Positions 24,601 through 34,136 are shown, counted from the first letter of the stretch. The stretch: DNA of 64,000 nucleotides from Streptomyces sp. NBC_01431 (GCF_036231355.1 NZ_CP109496.1:2170001-2234000); one strand, 5' to 3'. Numbers and translations: made by a program. The notes: generated from the sequence alone by a model not told the origin.

Positions 24601-26721
24601 TCAGGCGTCGATGCGCGACCGGTCCAAGGTGGCCGCGGAGCTCGTGATGAACTCCTTGCGCGGCGCGACCTCGTTGCCCATCAACAGGTCGAAGACCTGC
24701 TCGGAAGCCTCCAGATCACCGATGTTGATCCGCCGCAGAGTGCGGTGACGCGGATCCATCGTGGTCTCCGCGAGCTGATCGGCATCCATCTCACCGAGGC
24801 CCTTGTAACGCTGGATGGCATCCTTGTAGCGCACCCCCTTGCGCTGGAACTCCAGCAGCGTGGTGCGCAGTTCGTTGTCTGAGTACGTGTACACGTACTT
24901 GTCCTGGCCCTTCTTGGGCTGGACCAGCTCGATCCGGTGCAGCGGCGGAACCGCGGCGAAGACCCGGCCAGCCTCCACCATCGGCCGCATGTAGCGCTGG
25001 AACAGGGTCAGCAGCAGAATGCGGATGTGCGCGCCGTCGACATCGGCGTCCACCAGCAGCACGATCTTTCCGTAGCGGGCCGCATCGATGTCGAAGGTCC
25101 GCCCCGAGCCCGCCCCTATGACCTGGATGATCGCGCCGCACTCGGCGTTCTTCAGCATGTCGGAGACCGACGCCTTCTGAACGTTGAGGATCTTTCCGCG
25201 GATCGGCAGCAACGCCTGGAACTCCGAATTGCGCGCGAGCTTGGCCGTGCCCAGCGCGGAGTCCCCCTCCACGATGAACAACTCGCTGCGCTCGACGTCG
25301 TCGCTGCGGCAGTCGGCCAGCTTGGCCGGCAGCGACGAGGACTCCAGCGCCGTCTTACGCCGCTGCGCCTCCTTGTGCTGACGCGCCGCGATACGGGTGC
25401 GGGCGGCCGCGACGATCTTCTCCATCACGGCGCGGGCCTGCTGCTTGTCGTCCCGCTTGGTGGACGTCAAAAAGGCCTTGAGCTCCCTGGCGACAACACC
25501 GGCGACGATCCGGTTGGCCGCGGACGTCCCCAGCACCTCCTTGGTCTGGCCCTCGAACTGCGGCTCCGCAAGACGGACCGTGACCACCGCGGTCAGCCCC
25601 TCCAGCGCGTCGTCCTTGACCACGTCGTCCTCGGCCACCCGCAGCAGCTTCGCCGAGCGCAGTACCTCGTTGACGGTCTTGGTCACCGAACGCTCGAAGC
25701 CCGACACGTGGGTGCCGCCCTTGGGGGTGGCGATGATGTTCACGAACGACTTGAGGTTGGTCTCGTACCCGGTGCCCCAGCGCAGCGCGATGTCCACGCC
25801 CAGCTCTCGGGTGACCTCGGTCGGCGTCATGTGACCCCGGTCGTCGAGGACCGGCACGGTCTCCTTGAACGTGCCCGAGCCGGACAGGCGCAGCACGTCG
25901 TTGACGGCCTTGTCCTGCGCCAGGTACTCGCAGAACTCGCTGATCCCGCCGTCGAACCGGAACGTCTCCTCGGTCTTGCCCTCACCGTCCAGACCACGCT
26001 CGTCCCGCACCACGATCGTGAGCCCCGGCACCAAAAACGCCGTCTGACGGGCACGCTGATGGAGATTCTCCAGGGAGAGCTTCGCGTCCTTCAGGAAGAT
26101 CTGCCGATCGGCCCAGTAGCGGATGCGCGTGCCGGTGCGGTTCTTCGGCACCCGCTTGCCCTTGAGCAGCCCGCTCGACGGGTCAAAGGGGGCGTCGGGG
26201 CCCTGCTCGGTGAACATGCCCGGCGTGCCGCGGCGGAAGCTGATCGCATGCGTCGCGCTGTTGCGGTCGACCTCGACGTCGAGGCGGGCCGAGAGCGCGT
26301 TCACCACGGAGGCGCCCACACCGTGGAGGCCACCGGACGCGGCGTAGGAGCCGCCGCCGAACTTTCCGCCGGCGTGCAGTTTGGTCATGACGACCTCGAC
26401 GCCCGAGAGCCCGGTCTTGGGCTCGACGTCGACCGGGATGCCCCGGCCGTTGTCACGGACCTCGACGGAGGCGTCATCGTGAAGGATCACTTCGATGTGG
26501 TCGCAGTAGCCGCCCAGGGCCTCGTCGACCGAGTTGTCGATGATTTCCCAGAGGCAGTGCATCAGGCCGCGGCTGTCCGTGGACCCGATGTACATGCCGG
26601 GCCGCTTGCGGACCGCTTCGAGGCCTTCGAGTACGAGCAGATGCCGAGCGGTGTAGTTGGAGCCGTCGCGGTCTGCCCCGCTCAGCAGCGCAGTGGACGG
26701 AACGGACGTCTCGGCGGTCAC
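24601..26721 (-). CDS. parE: DNA topoisomerase IV subunit B
   Basis: 706 residues. The GHKL ATPase has EIIDNSVDEALGG, DNGRGIPV and GGLHGVGASVVNALS. The TOPRIM metal site has EGDSALG and VDADVDGAHIRILLLT. It supplies ATP-driven strand passage for the ParC subunit at 5027-7489. The short distance between EGDSALG and the DxD motif, without a large insertion, fits ParE or actinobacterial GyrB alike; the assignment rests on ParC in the window and on the known location of a second gyrB-like gene near hrdB in Streptomyces. It is monocistronic with its own terminator. Confidence 0.93.
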   Translation of the reverse strand: MTAETSVPSTALLSGADRDGSNYTARHLLVLEGLEAVRKRPGMYIGSTDSRGLMHCLWEIIDNSVDEALGGYCDHIEVILHDDASVEVRDNGRGIPVDVEPKTGLSGVEVVMTKLHAGGKFGGGSYAASGGLHGVGASVVNALSARLDVEVDRNSATHAISFRRGTPGMFTEQGPDAPFDPSSGLLKGKRVPKNRTGTRIRYWADRQIFLKDAKLSLENLHQRARQTAFLVPGLTIVVRDERGLDGEGKTEETFRFDGGISEFCEYLAQDKAVNDVLRLSGSGTFKETVPVLDDRGHMTPTEVTRELGVDIALRWGTGYETNLKSFVNIIATPKGGTHVSGFERSVTKTVNEVLRSAKLLRVAEDDVVKDDALEGLTAVVTVRLAEPQFEGQTKEVLGTSAANRIVAGVVARELKAFLTSTKRDDKQQARAVMEKIVAAARTRIAARQHKEAQRRKTALESSSLPAKLADCRSDDVERSELFIVEGDSALGTAKLARNSEFQALLPIRGKILNVQKASVSDMLKNAECGAIIQVIGAGSGRTFDIDAARYGKIVLLVDADVDGAHIRILLLTLFQRYMRPMVEAGRVFAAVPPLHRIELVQPKKGQDKYVYTYSDNELRTTLLEFQRKGVRYKDAIQRYKGLGEMDADQLAETTMDPRHRTLRRINIGDLEASEQVFDLLMGNEVAPRKEFITSSAATLDRSRIDA

Positions 26722-27155
26722 GCAGTTCGCTCCTCGCTGAATTTCAATTGCGCCCCTGGTGGGTAAGGGGTCGGCGTCGGTCGCCGGTCAGAGGGTACCG
26801 AGGCCTGGTAGAGCCGTTGTAACGCCACCCTCGCGAATCCTCATGCTAGTCCAGCATCGCAAACCTGTTCGATCCCTCGATGGGGTGATGCGGATATCAC
26901 GTTCCCATCCGGGCATGAACCATTTAGGCTCCGGGCACGTCCTCATGAACAACCGGCAACCCCGCCGGGAGGGCCAACCAAGACAAGCAACGCGAAACCC
27001 GTAAAGCGAAGCAATACGGCTCATTCGCCGCCAACCGGCAGCAGACAGCCACCTTGACCAAGAAGTTTCGAGGAAAAGCCACGAGCGGGAACGTTTTCGG
27101 CCTGGTTGGATGTTGACCCTGGTACGACAGCTCGTCGAGCTAGAGAAGAGGCGAC
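26722..27155. other. Divergent intergenic region between parE and the DUF7455-type gene
   Basis: 434 bp hold the promoters of both flanking genes. Composition is unusually mixed for this chromosome, with A-rich patches at 26970-27080. A TTGACC at 27114-27119 could be a -35 hexamer, but I cannot place a matching -10. I see no gene. Confidence 0.45.
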
Positions 27156-27386
27156 GTGACTACTGTTCTGACCCCCGCGAGCCCCCTGACGGCCGCCGAT
27201 CGTTGCGACCGTTGCGGCGCACAGGCCTACCTTCGCGTAGTCCTGACCAGCGGCGGCGAGTTGCTCTTCTGCGCTCACCACGGACGCAAGTTCGAGCCGG
27301 AGCTGAAGAAGATCGCCGCTGACATACAGGACGAGACGGACCGCCTCACGGCGGTGCCCGAGTCCGCAGGCGACGAGGATCGCTGA
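27156..27386 (+). CDS. Small zinc-ribbon-like protein (DUF7455-type)
   Basis: 76 residues. A CDRC pair (RCDRCGAQAY) and a downstream Cys-His pair (LLFCAHHGRKFEP) suggest one bound zinc. It starts with GTG, with GAAGAGG upstream. The small gene is conserved beside the sigma-factor locus in many actinobacteria; its function is unknown. A hairpin follows the stop and separates it from the converging protease gene. Confidence 0.88.
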   Translation: MTTVLTPASPLTAADRCDRCGAQAYLRVVLTSGGELLFCAHHGRKFEPELKKIAADIQDETDRLTAVPESAGDEDR

Positions 27387-27428
27387 CACCTCGCATCACG
27401 ACGAGCCAGGGCCGGTCCAGGACCGGCG

Positions 27429-27466
27429 ACGGGCGGCACTCCCCGTGCAGGGGGAGCGCCGCCCGT
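27429..27466. terminator. Bidirectional terminator between converging genes
   Basis: A long stem (ACGGGCGGCACTCCCC against GGGGAGCGCCGCCCGT, one mismatch) lies between the small zinc-ribbon gene and the trypsin-like protease gene. Confidence 0.85.
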
Positions 27467-27500
27467 TCTCATGTCCGGTCGGGCCCTGCCGCCGCCTTGC

Positions 27501-28319
27501 TCAGGCGGCCGTGCCGGTCTGCCAGGGAACGGCGGACACCCGCGTGTAGACCCCGGGGTTCTCGGCCTGTCCGCAGCCGATCCCCCAGGACACCAGACCG
27601 ATGAGCCGGCCACCGGCCACCAGCGGCCCGCCGCTGTCGCCCTGACAGGCATCGTGGCCGCCCTCAGGATCGCCCGCGCACAGCATGGTGGACCGGACGT
27701 ACGTACCGTCCGAGTTCGGCGGGTAGGCGCGCTCACAGACCCCGTCGTCCAAGACCGAGACATGACTCGCGCGCAGCGCCGTCGGGTAGCTGCCGCGGCC
27801 GGTCGTGTCACCCCAGCCATAAACGGTGGCCCTGGTGCCCGCCTGGTACTCCGGGGCACCGGAGGGGGCCGGGGTGATGGCGTATCCGGCGGGCAACGGC
27901 GCGGCCAGCGTCAGCACCGCCAGATCGCCCGCGTTGGTCACCGGGTCGTAGCCCGGGTTGACCCAGGTGGCGCTCACCGCGACCTCCTGGCCGGCGGTCG
28001 AACGCAGCTCGGTGCGGCCCGCGATCACCTTGAGATCCCGCAGCTGCGCGACGTCCACGCCCAGCACGTCGCGACGCAGACAGTGCGCGGCCGTCAGCAC
28101 CTTGGTGGGCGAGACGACCGCTCCCCCGCAGAACTGGCCCGCACGCGTACCTCCGAACCGGTCACGGCTGGAGACCGCCACAATCCAGGGACTGTCGGCG
28201 ATCCGGACCGGTTGCCCGCCGATGACGACGCTGTCGGCGGCCGCAGGCGGAGGTGTCCCCAGGGCCGCGACCGCAAGGACGGCCGCCCCCGTGGCGGCTT
28301 GGGCGATGGGACGGCGCAT
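27501..28319 (-). CDS. Secreted trypsin-like serine protease (S1 family)
   Basis: 272 residues. A signal peptide (MRRPIAQAATGAAVLAVAAL, cut near AAADS) is followed by the mature start VVIGGQPV. The triad is H79 (TAAHC), D132 (NAGDLAVL) and S229 (GDSGGP). D223, six residues before the serine, sits at the S1 specificity position, so cleavage after Arg or Lys is expected. Six cysteines can form disulfides. Only a few residues separate the signal and the IGG-type N-terminus, so a long propeptide is absent. AGGAG lies 7 bases before the ATG. It converges with the zinc-ribbon gene. Confidence 0.93.
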   Translation of the reverse strand: MRRPIAQAATGAAVLAVAALGTPPPAAADSVVIGGQPVRIADSPWIVAVSSRDRFGGTRAGQFCGGAVVSPTKVLTAAHCLRRDVLGVDVAQLRDLKVIAGRTELRSTAGQEVAVSATWVNPGYDPVTNAGDLAVLTLAAPLPAGYAITPAPSGAPEYQAGTRATVYGWGDTTGRGSYPTALRASHVSVLDDGVCERAYPPNSDGTYVRSTMLCAGDPEGGHDACQGDSGGPLVAGGRLIGLVSWGIGCGQAENPGVYTRVSAVPWQTGTAA

Positions 28320-28399
28320 ACGGGTCTCCTGACTCTCGGTGACACGGGCACACCCAGCGTCATTCATCCCGTCACGCGCCGCACCCGCGCACATACGCG

Positions 28400-28435
28400 C
28401 GAGGGCCCGGCCTCCCTGGGGAGACCGGGCCCTCG
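28400..28435 (-). terminator. Terminator hairpin after hrdB
   Basis: An 11-bp perfect stem (CGAGGGCCCGG with its complement) with a 14-nt loop, about 18 bp past the hrdB stop. Confidence 0.85.
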
Positions 28436-28453
28436 TTGACGTACGAGCGCGAC

Positions 28454-30007
28454 CTAGTCGAGGTAGTCGCGCAGCACCTGCGAACGCGACGGGTGGCGCA
28501 GCTTCGACATGGTCTTGGACTCGATCTGGCGGATCCGCTCACGGGTCACGCCGTAGACCTTGCCGATCTCGTCCAGGGTCTTCGGCTGACCGTCGGTGAG
28601 GCCGAAGCGCATGGAGACCACGCCCGCCTCGCGCTCGGAAAGGGTGTCGAGCACCGAGTGCAGCTGCTCCTGGAGGAGCGTGAAGCTCACCGCGTCGGCC
28701 GGAACGACCGCCTCGGAGTCCTCGATGAGGTCACCGAACTCGCTGTCGCCGTCCTCACCCAGAGGGGTGTGCAGCGAGATCGGCTCACGGCCGTACTTCT
28801 GGACCTCGATGACCTTCTCGGGGGTCATGTCGAGTTCCTTGGCCAGCTCCTCCGGGGTGGGCTCGCGGCCCAGGTCCTGGAGCATCTGGCGCTGAACGCG
28901 CGCGAGCTTGTTGATGACCTCGACCATGTGCACCGGGATACGGATGGTGCGGGCCTGGTCGGCCATGGCGCGGGTGATCGCCTGACGGATCCACCACGTG
29001 GCGTACGTGGAGAACTTGTAGCCCTTGGTGTAGTCGAACTTCTCGACCGCGCGGATCAGACCGAGGTTGCCCTCCTGGATGAGGTCCAGGAAGAGCATGC
29101 CGCGGCCGGTGTAGCGCTTGGCCAGCGAGACCACCAGACGGAGGTTGGCCTCCAGGAGGTGGTTCTTGGCGCGGCGGCCGTCCTCGGCGATGATCTCCAG
29201 CTCGCGCTTGAGCTTCGGCGCCAGCTTGTCGGCGTTCGCCAGCTTGTCCTCGGCGAACAGGCCGGCCTCGATGCGCTTGGCGAGCTCGACCTCCTGCTCG
29301 GCGTTGAGGAGGGGGACCTTGCCGATCTGCTTCAGGTAGTCCTTGACCGGGTCGGCGGTGGCACCGGCGACGGCGACCTGCTGGGCCGGAGCGTCGTCCT
29401 CGTCCTCGTCGGACAGGACGAAGCCCTTGCTCTCGCCCTCGGGCTCCTCGTCGTCACCCTTGCCGGGCGCGGCGTCCTCGAGGAGCTCGTCGCCCTCGAC
29501 GATTTCCTCGTCGTCGCCCTTCTTGGCGGCGGTCTTCTTCGCCGCGGTCTTCTTGGCCACCGTCTTCTTGGCGGCGGTCTTCTTCACGGCCGCCTTCTTG
29601 GCGACGGCCTTCTTGGGGGCGTCCCCGGCCTCGTCGGCCGGCACGTCCACGGTCTCGGCCGGAGCCGCGGAAGCGGCGACGGTCCTGGTAGTGGTCACGG
29701 CGGTCTTGGCCGCGACCGTCTTGGTGGCGGTGCGCTTCGCCGGGCTCTTCGCTGCGACGCTCTTGCGTGTGCGCTTCGGTGATTCCGCGGCACTGACCAT
29801 CAGCGTCACACCCTCTTCCTCGAGGATCTGGTTGAGGCTGCGCAGAACATTCTTCCACTGGGTCGGCGGAATCTGGTCGGCTTCGAAGGCCCGACGCACG
29901 TCATCGCCGGCGATCTGTCCATCAGCCTTTCCCCGCTCGATGAGCGCCATCACAGACTCGGACTCGGCGATCTCCGGCGGGAGCGTACGGGATGTGCTGG
30001 CCGACAC
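28454..30007 (-). CDS. hrdB: Principal RNA polymerase sigma factor HrdB
   Basis: 517 residues, the essential group 1 sigma-70. After [15 protein letters not shown] the N-terminal region 1.1 leads to a Lys/Ala-rich stretch of KKTAAKK-type repeats (about 105-150) and an acidic patch ([11 protein letters not shown]) typical of streptomycete HrdB. Regions 1.2 to 4.2 are all present: [29 protein letters not shown] (region 2.4), [15 protein letters not shown] (region 4.2). The GTG start at 30007 follows GAGAGG. The Lys/Ala tract is repetitive at DNA level and may vary between species. Confidence 0.97.
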   Translation of the reverse strand: MSASTSRTLPPEIAESESVMALIERGKADGQIAGDDVRRAFEADQIPPTQWKNVLRSLNQILEEEGVTLMVSAAESPKRTRKSVAAKSPAKRTATKTVAAKTAVTTTRTVAASAAPAETVDVPADEAGDAPKKAVAKKAAVKKTAAKKTVAKKTAAKKTAAKKGDDEEIVEGDELLEDAAPGKGDDEEPEGESKGFVLSDEDEDDAPAQQVAVAGATADPVKDYLKQIGKVPLLNAEQEVELAKRIEAGLFAEDKLANADKLAPKLKRELEIIAEDGRRAKNHLLEANLRLVVSLAKRYTGRGMLFLDLIQEGNLGLIRAVEKFDYTKGYKFSTYATWWIRQAITRAMADQARTIRIPVHMVEVINKLARVQRQMLQDLGREPTPEELAKELDMTPEKVIEVQKYGREPISLHTPLGEDGDSEFGDLIEDSEAVVPADAVSFTLLQEQLHSVLDTLSEREAGVVSMRFGLTDGQPKTLDEIGKVYGVTRERIRQIESKTMSKLRHPSRSQVLRDYLD

Positions 30008-30119
30008 GAACAACCTCTCGAAACGATGGAAAACGGCTTCCGGCCCCGCCCAGGATCGGGCCGGAGCCGACGACCACCGGCTGGGGATGTGCCGGGGGCG
30101 CGGGCTGAACCTCGGAGCT

Positions 30120-30150
30120 GCACAGCGCCACACCTGGCCGCTGTATTCCC
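30120..30150 (-). promoter_or_regulatory. Candidate SigR-type promoter upstream of hrdB
   Basis: GGGAAT (30150-30145) is followed after 18 bases by GCTG, close to the SigR pattern GGGAAT-N18-GTT. SigR-dependent transcription of hrdB is known in S. coelicolor. The -10 match is imperfect. I could not place the housekeeping promoter with confidence in the remaining 30008-30276 leader. Confidence 0.45.
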
Positions 30151-30276
30151 TCCTCGGCTGTTACCTCTTAAGTCATCGCCTGATTCCGAGGAGTGTTACG
30201 CGCAATCTTCGTGGCCCGAGTCACACCCCAAAGGAGACTTAGGGACCACAAGGGGCAGATACCCAGTTATCGAGTG

Positions 30277-30304
30277 CGCCGGACCCCCTCGGGGGGATCC
30301 GGCG
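30277..30304 (-). terminator. Terminator-like hairpin after whiH
   Basis: CGCCGGA and a C-run pair with a G-run and TCCGGCG around a TCG loop, with a one-base bulge. It lies 27 bp beyond the whiH stop and upstream of the hrdB promoters. Confidence 0.7.
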
Positions 30305-30330
30305 GCTCAGCCCGTCCGCCGGGAGCCCGC

Positions 30331-31215
30331 TCAGTGCTCGCGCGGTGCGGGAACGACCCGCTCCACCTCCGGGTGGACGGTGAGCAGTTGACGCATGGCC
30401 GCCTCGGCAGCGGCGGCATCGCCGTTGGCCAGAGCGTCCACGATCCGTCCGTGGTGGGCGAGGGAGCCGTCCGTGGGGCGGTCACAGCCGGTGACCGGGC
30501 TGCCGGAGACCTGGAGTGCCGAGGAGACGATGCCGGAGAGGTGCTCCAGCATCCGGTTGCCCGCGAGCTGGATCAGCAGGGAGTGGAACTCGGCATCGGC
30601 CCGCGAGAAGGTGATCGCGTCCCCCTGGGTGAGCGCGTGGCCCATGATCTCCACCATGTCGCCGAGGCGCTGCTGCACGTCCTCGCGGCCGTGACCGGCG
30701 GCCAGCCGGGCGGCCAGCGGCTCGATGGTCCAGCGCAGCTCGGCCAGCTCGCGGCGCTGGTCGTCGCGCTGGGGGCCGAAAGCGCGCCACTCGATGATGT
30801 CGGGGTCCAGCAGGTTCCAGTCGCTGACCGGGCGGACCCTGGTGCCGACGTTGGGGCGGGCGCTGACCAGGCCCTTGGCCTCCAGGACGCGCAGGGACTC
30901 GCGGACGACCGTACGGGAGACCTCGAAGCGCTGGCCGATCTCCTCGGGGACGAGCGGGCGGTCCGCGCCGAGGTCGCCGGAGACGATCATCTGACCGAGC
31001 TGCTGGACGAGTTGACCGTGCAGGCCCCTGCCCCGGCTACCTGCCGCGCGCCGGCCCATCCGGCCAAGATCTGCGTCGCCGCCGTCCCAGGACGGGGCGC
31101 CGACCCGATCTGACGGGCGCGCCTCCGCGTAGGGGTAGCGGTCGAGTTCGCCCGGAGCCGCGAGGCCGGCGTCGACGGTGCGGGCGGTCATCATGCTGTG
31201 CGCAAGGGTGCTCAT
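30331..31215 (-). CDS. whiH: Sporulation regulator WhiH (GntR/FadR family)
   Basis: 294 residues. WhiH controls aerial-hypha septation and sporulation genes in Streptomyces. After a 65-residue N-terminal extension the winged HTH reads EEIGQRFEVSRTVVRESLRV, then an FCD ligand domain with metal-site-like residues (FHSLLIQLAGN, DGSLAHHGRIVDAL). Identity rests on the family, the N-terminus MSTLAHSMMTA and the position next to hrdB, as in S. coelicolor. AGGG precedes the ATG. A sigma-WhiG promoter is expected, but none fits well in the 160-bp upstream gap. Confidence 0.92.
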   Translation of the reverse strand: MSTLAHSMMTARTVDAGLAAPGELDRYPYAEARPSDRVGAPSWDGGDADLGRMGRRAAGSRGRGLHGQLVQQLGQMIVSGDLGADRPLVPEEIGQRFEVSRTVVRESLRVLEAKGLVSARPNVGTRVRPVSDWNLLDPDIIEWRAFGPQRDDQRRELAELRWTIEPLAARLAAGHGREDVQQRLGDMVEIMGHALTQGDAITFSRADAEFHSLLIQLAGNRMLEHLSGIVSSALQVSGSPVTGCDRPTDGSLAHHGRIVDALANGDAAAAEAAMRQLLTVHPEVERVVPAPREH

Positions 31216-31375
31216 GCACCCTTTGTCGGCGGGACTCCGGCGACCCTTGAGGTCTTTGGTGAAAAGCACACGAAAGGGTGATCACCGCCGTCGCCGCAAT
31301 TGACGCTTTATCGGAAAGAAGCGGGCATCTCCAAGGGAGTTGTGGCCAGATCCTCCCGCTGGGGTCATGAGGGGC

Positions 31376-33100
31376 TCACCAACGGGCCCTGGCGCGAAGG
31401 CCGGTGAGCAGATAAGCGCAGACCAGGATGGACAGCGACAGCGCCAGTGCGGCTCCGACCGGCTCGGCGACCAGATGCAGGACACCGATGAGCCAGTGGT
31501 CCAGGCCGTGCGGCCACCGCACCCAGGCCAGGTCGCGCAACCGGTCCGGGAGCCCGGCGACGGAACGCGCCGAAGGACCGTCCAGGGCCTTCTTCAGGAG
31601 CGGTACGACGATGACGGGCACGGCGAGCACCGCGGCCAGACCCGCCGTGGTGGCCCGGAAGATCCCGGCGGCGAGCAGCCCGGCCCAGGCGCAGCCGACG
31701 GTGAGGCCCGCCCAACTGGCGCCCAGCGCGGGCCACCCCGGCGGCAGCGCCGCCAGGTCGCCCCCGTACACCAGGTGCAGCACCTGGTGGTCCAGGGCGA
31801 CCGCGAGGGTGGCGAGCAGGAGTGCCGCCGCCGCGGTCACGACGAGCTTGGCGGCGAGCAGGCCGAGGCGGCGCGGGACGGTGCCGCGGTCGGCGGCGAG
31901 CGCCGGGTAACGGTATTCGTCGCCGAAGGCGAGCGCGCCGAACAGGCCCGCGCCGAGCGCGGCGGGCGGCAGGGGGAGCAGTCCCGGCCAGGCGGCGAGG
32001 AGCCTGGGCAGCGGCTCGTGCCCGCCTCGGGCGAGCAGCACGGCAAGGGCCGCCGACACGGCGAGAACGGCCCCCGCCAGCAGGAAGGTTGTCCGTACGC
32101 CCAGGAGCCTGCGCAGTTCGTAGCGCAGGGGGCGCAGCGGGGCACGGGCCGGCCGCGGGGCAATGGGCAGCGGGTGGGAACTCCGGGGGGCGGCGGGGCG
32201 TTCCTGGGGTGGGACGGAGACGCTCGGGCCGGTGTCGCCGATCTCGTCGGCAAGTTGATGGAGCAGCACGCCGTTGCGGAAGGCCGTCTCCCCGACCTCC
32301 GCGCAGCTGCTGCCGTACACGGACAGGTGCGTTCCGTCCTCCGCGACCACCTCGACCGAGCGCTGGGCGGCACGAGCCTCGCGGCTGACCAGGTCACCTA
32401 GGCGGGCGGCGTGGGGGGTGGCGACGGCGACCCGGGGACGCAGCCGGGTGCGGGCGAACTCGGCGGCGTGCTGGTCGGCGACGAGGCGACCGCCGTCGAT
32501 GGTGACGACCCGGTCGGCGACCCGGGCCGCTTCCTTCGGATCGGCGAAGGTGCACAGGACGGTGCCGCCTTGGTCGGCGTGGCCGCGCAACAGTCCGTAC
32601 AGCCAGGCGTTCTCGCGGGGCGAGAGGCCTTCGGCGGGCTCGTCGAGGAGGAGGGTGTGCGGGTCGCCGAGCAGGGCGGCCGCCAGGCCGAGCCGACGGT
32701 CCATGCCGAGCGAGAGGGCGCCGAGGCGGTGCTCGGCGAGGCCGGAGAGCCCGACGACCTCGAGCATCTCGTCGGCGCGCGAGACCGGCACTCCGGCGAC
32801 GGTGCACATCAGCTTGAGCTGGCCTCTGGTCGTTCGGGCGGGATGGCCGGGCACGTCGCCGAGGAGGGTGCCGACCTCGCGGGCGGGGTGGGCGAGTTCG
32901 TGCAGGGGGCGGCCGCGGAAGTAGGTGACTCCTCGCCCCGGTTCGAGTTCGAGCATCAGGCGCAGGGCCATCGTCCGGCCGGAGCCGGGCGGGCCCAGGA
33001 GGGCGGTGAGCTGCCCGGGTCTCGCCTCGAAGGTGAGGTCGTCCACGAGGAGCGGCAGGTCTCGCCGGGGGGCGCTGGTGAGTCCGATCGCCTGGAGCAT
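31376..33100 (-). CDS. ABC ATPase-permease fusion with degenerate nucleotide-binding motifs
   Basis: 574 residues. An ATPase domain (1-235) is fused to a membrane domain with about six helices (345-570), ATPase first, unlike classic exporters. Walker A reads GPPGSGRT, with arginine (R42) where lysine is invariant. The signature LSLGM and Walker B LLLDEP are recognisable. The switch histidine position reads CTFADP with no His. These changes predict weak or no ATP hydrolysis. It is upstream of whiH on the same strand with a 160-bp gap. The fold resembles daunorubicin-type ABC-2 exporters. Substrate and role are unknown. Confidence 0.85.
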   Translation of the reverse strand: MLQAIGLTSAPRRDLPLLVDDLTFEARPGQLTALLGPPGSGRTMALRLMLELEPGRGVTYFRGRPLHELAHPAREVGTLLGDVPGHPARTTRGQLKLMCTVAGVPVSRADEMLEVVGLSGLAEHRLGALSLGMDRRLGLAAALLGDPHTLLLDEPAEGLSPRENAWLYGLLRGHADQGGTVLCTFADPKEAARVADRVVTIDGGRLVADQHAAEFARTRLRPRVAVATPHAARLGDLVSREARAAQRSVEVVAEDGTHLSVYGSSCAEVGETAFRNGVLLHQLADEIGDTGPSVSVPPQERPAAPRSSHPLPIAPRPARAPLRPLRYELRRLLGVRTTFLLAGAVLAVSAALAVLLARGGHEPLPRLLAAWPGLLPLPPAALGAGLFGALAFGDEYRYPALAADRGTVPRRLGLLAAKLVVTAAAALLLATLAVALDHQVLHLVYGGDLAALPPGWPALGASWAGLTVGCAWAGLLAAGIFRATTAGLAAVLAVPVIVVPLLKKALDGPSARSVAGLPDRLRDLAWVRWPHGLDHWLIGVLHLVAEPVGAALALSLSILVCAYLLTGLRARARW

Positions 33101-33276
33101 CGCTTCTCTCGCGGTAGGTGAGACGGCTCGGCGGCAAGCCGGGGGTACCCCAGCAAGATAACGCGACATTTCGGACTTTTGGCGCAGGGTTGGGTCAGGG
33201 CGCCCCCGAATGTCAGGCCTTTGGGCGTGGGTTGGGGCAGAGGGCCCCTCGCGCCGACCGTCCGCGAAGCCCGGCG

Positions 33277-34041
33277 TCAGACCTCGGGCCGCAGCATCGG
33301 GGGGTTCAGCAATGTCGCACCGCCGGCCCGGAACAACTGGGCCGGGCGCCCGCCCTGCCGTGTCGTGGTGCCGCCGGCCGGAACCAGGAAGCCGGGCGTA
33401 CCGGTCACCTTGCGGTGGAAGTTACGCGGATCCAGGGCGACGCCCCACACCGCCTCATACACCCGGCGCAACTCGCCGACAGTGAACTCGGCAGGACAGA
33501 AGGCGGTGGCGAGCGAGGAGTATTCGATCTTCGACCGGGCGCGTTCCACCCCGTCGGCCAGGATCTGGGCGTGGTCGAAGGCGAGCGGCGCGGGCTGTTC
33601 GCCGTCGCGGCCGAAGCCGTCGTCCTGGTTGAGCAGGTCCTCGACGGGGGCCCAGCGCGCGCTGTGCGCGTCGCCGCCCGCGCGCGGCGCCGGCAGGTCG
33701 GGGGCGAGGGCGAGGTGAGCCACGCTGACCACCCGCATCCGGGGGTCGCGCTTGGGATCGCCGTAGGTCGCGAGCTGTTCGAGGTGGGCGCCGTTGACGG
33801 GAGCCGGGCCCGACGGGGCCGAGGCACACAGCCCGGTCTCCTCGCCGAGTTCTCTCGCTGCCGCCGCGGAGAGGTCCTCGTCGCCGCGGACGAATCCGCC
33901 GGGCAGCGCCCAGCGCCCCTGGAACGGTGGCTCCCCGCGGCGCACCACGAGCGCGCAGAGCGCATGACGGCGCACGGTCAGCACGACCAGGTCGACGGTC
34001 ACGGCGAAGGGCGGGAAGGCCGACGGGTCGTAGGGCGACAT
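33277..34041 (-). CDS. Nudix hydrolase with C-terminal winged helix (NrtR-like)
   Basis: 254 residues. An intact Nudix box GGFVRGDEDLSAAAARELGE continues ETGL, keeping the REUxEE core, so hydrolysis is possible. The C-terminal ~90 residues (FTVGELRRVYEAVWG, NFHRKVTGTPGFL) form the winged-helix part of NrtR-type proteins, which repress genes and release DNA on binding ADP-ribose or related nucleotides. No NAD-salvage gene is next to it, so the regulon is unclear. A small palindrome lies in its upstream gap. The ATG has only a weak ribosome-binding site. Confidence 0.88.
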   Translation of the reverse strand: MSPYDPSAFPPFAVTVDLVVLTVRRHALCALVVRRGEPPFQGRWALPGGFVRGDEDLSAAAARELGEETGLCASAPSGPAPVNGAHLEQLATYGDPKRDPRMRVVSVAHLALAPDLPAPRAGGDAHSARWAPVEDLLNQDDGFGRDGEQPAPLAFDHAQILADGVERARSKIEYSSLATAFCPAEFTVGELRRVYEAVWGVALDPRNFHRKVTGTPGFLVPAGGTTTRQGGRPAQLFRAGGATLLNPPMLRPEV

Positions 34042-34054
34042 GCCGTGATCATAG

Positions 34055-34069
34055 TCGTCTGCCTGACGA
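34055..34069. promoter_or_regulatory. Candidate operator of the Nudix-winged-helix gene
   Basis: TCGTC-tgcct-GACGA lies 13 bp before the start codon within the 95-bp gap to the upstream gene. It is a short 5+5 inverted repeat, consistent with autoregulation but not proof. Confidence 0.4.
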
Positions 34070-34136
34070 TAAACACTCCCCTCGACACCCCTGGGCACTT
34101 CTTCTCCCGCCTCTTCTCCGATGGCGCTCACGCCTC

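Noticed and set aside
26759-27155. Small frames of 60-80 residues in the parE/zinc-ribbon gap
   Set aside because: No codon bias and no ribosome-binding site; the gap is best read as divergent promoters.
31216-31375. Sigma-WhiG promoter of whiH
   Set aside because: TAAA and CCGATAA-like strings occur, but not in the right order and spacing (TAAA-N15-GCCGATAA).
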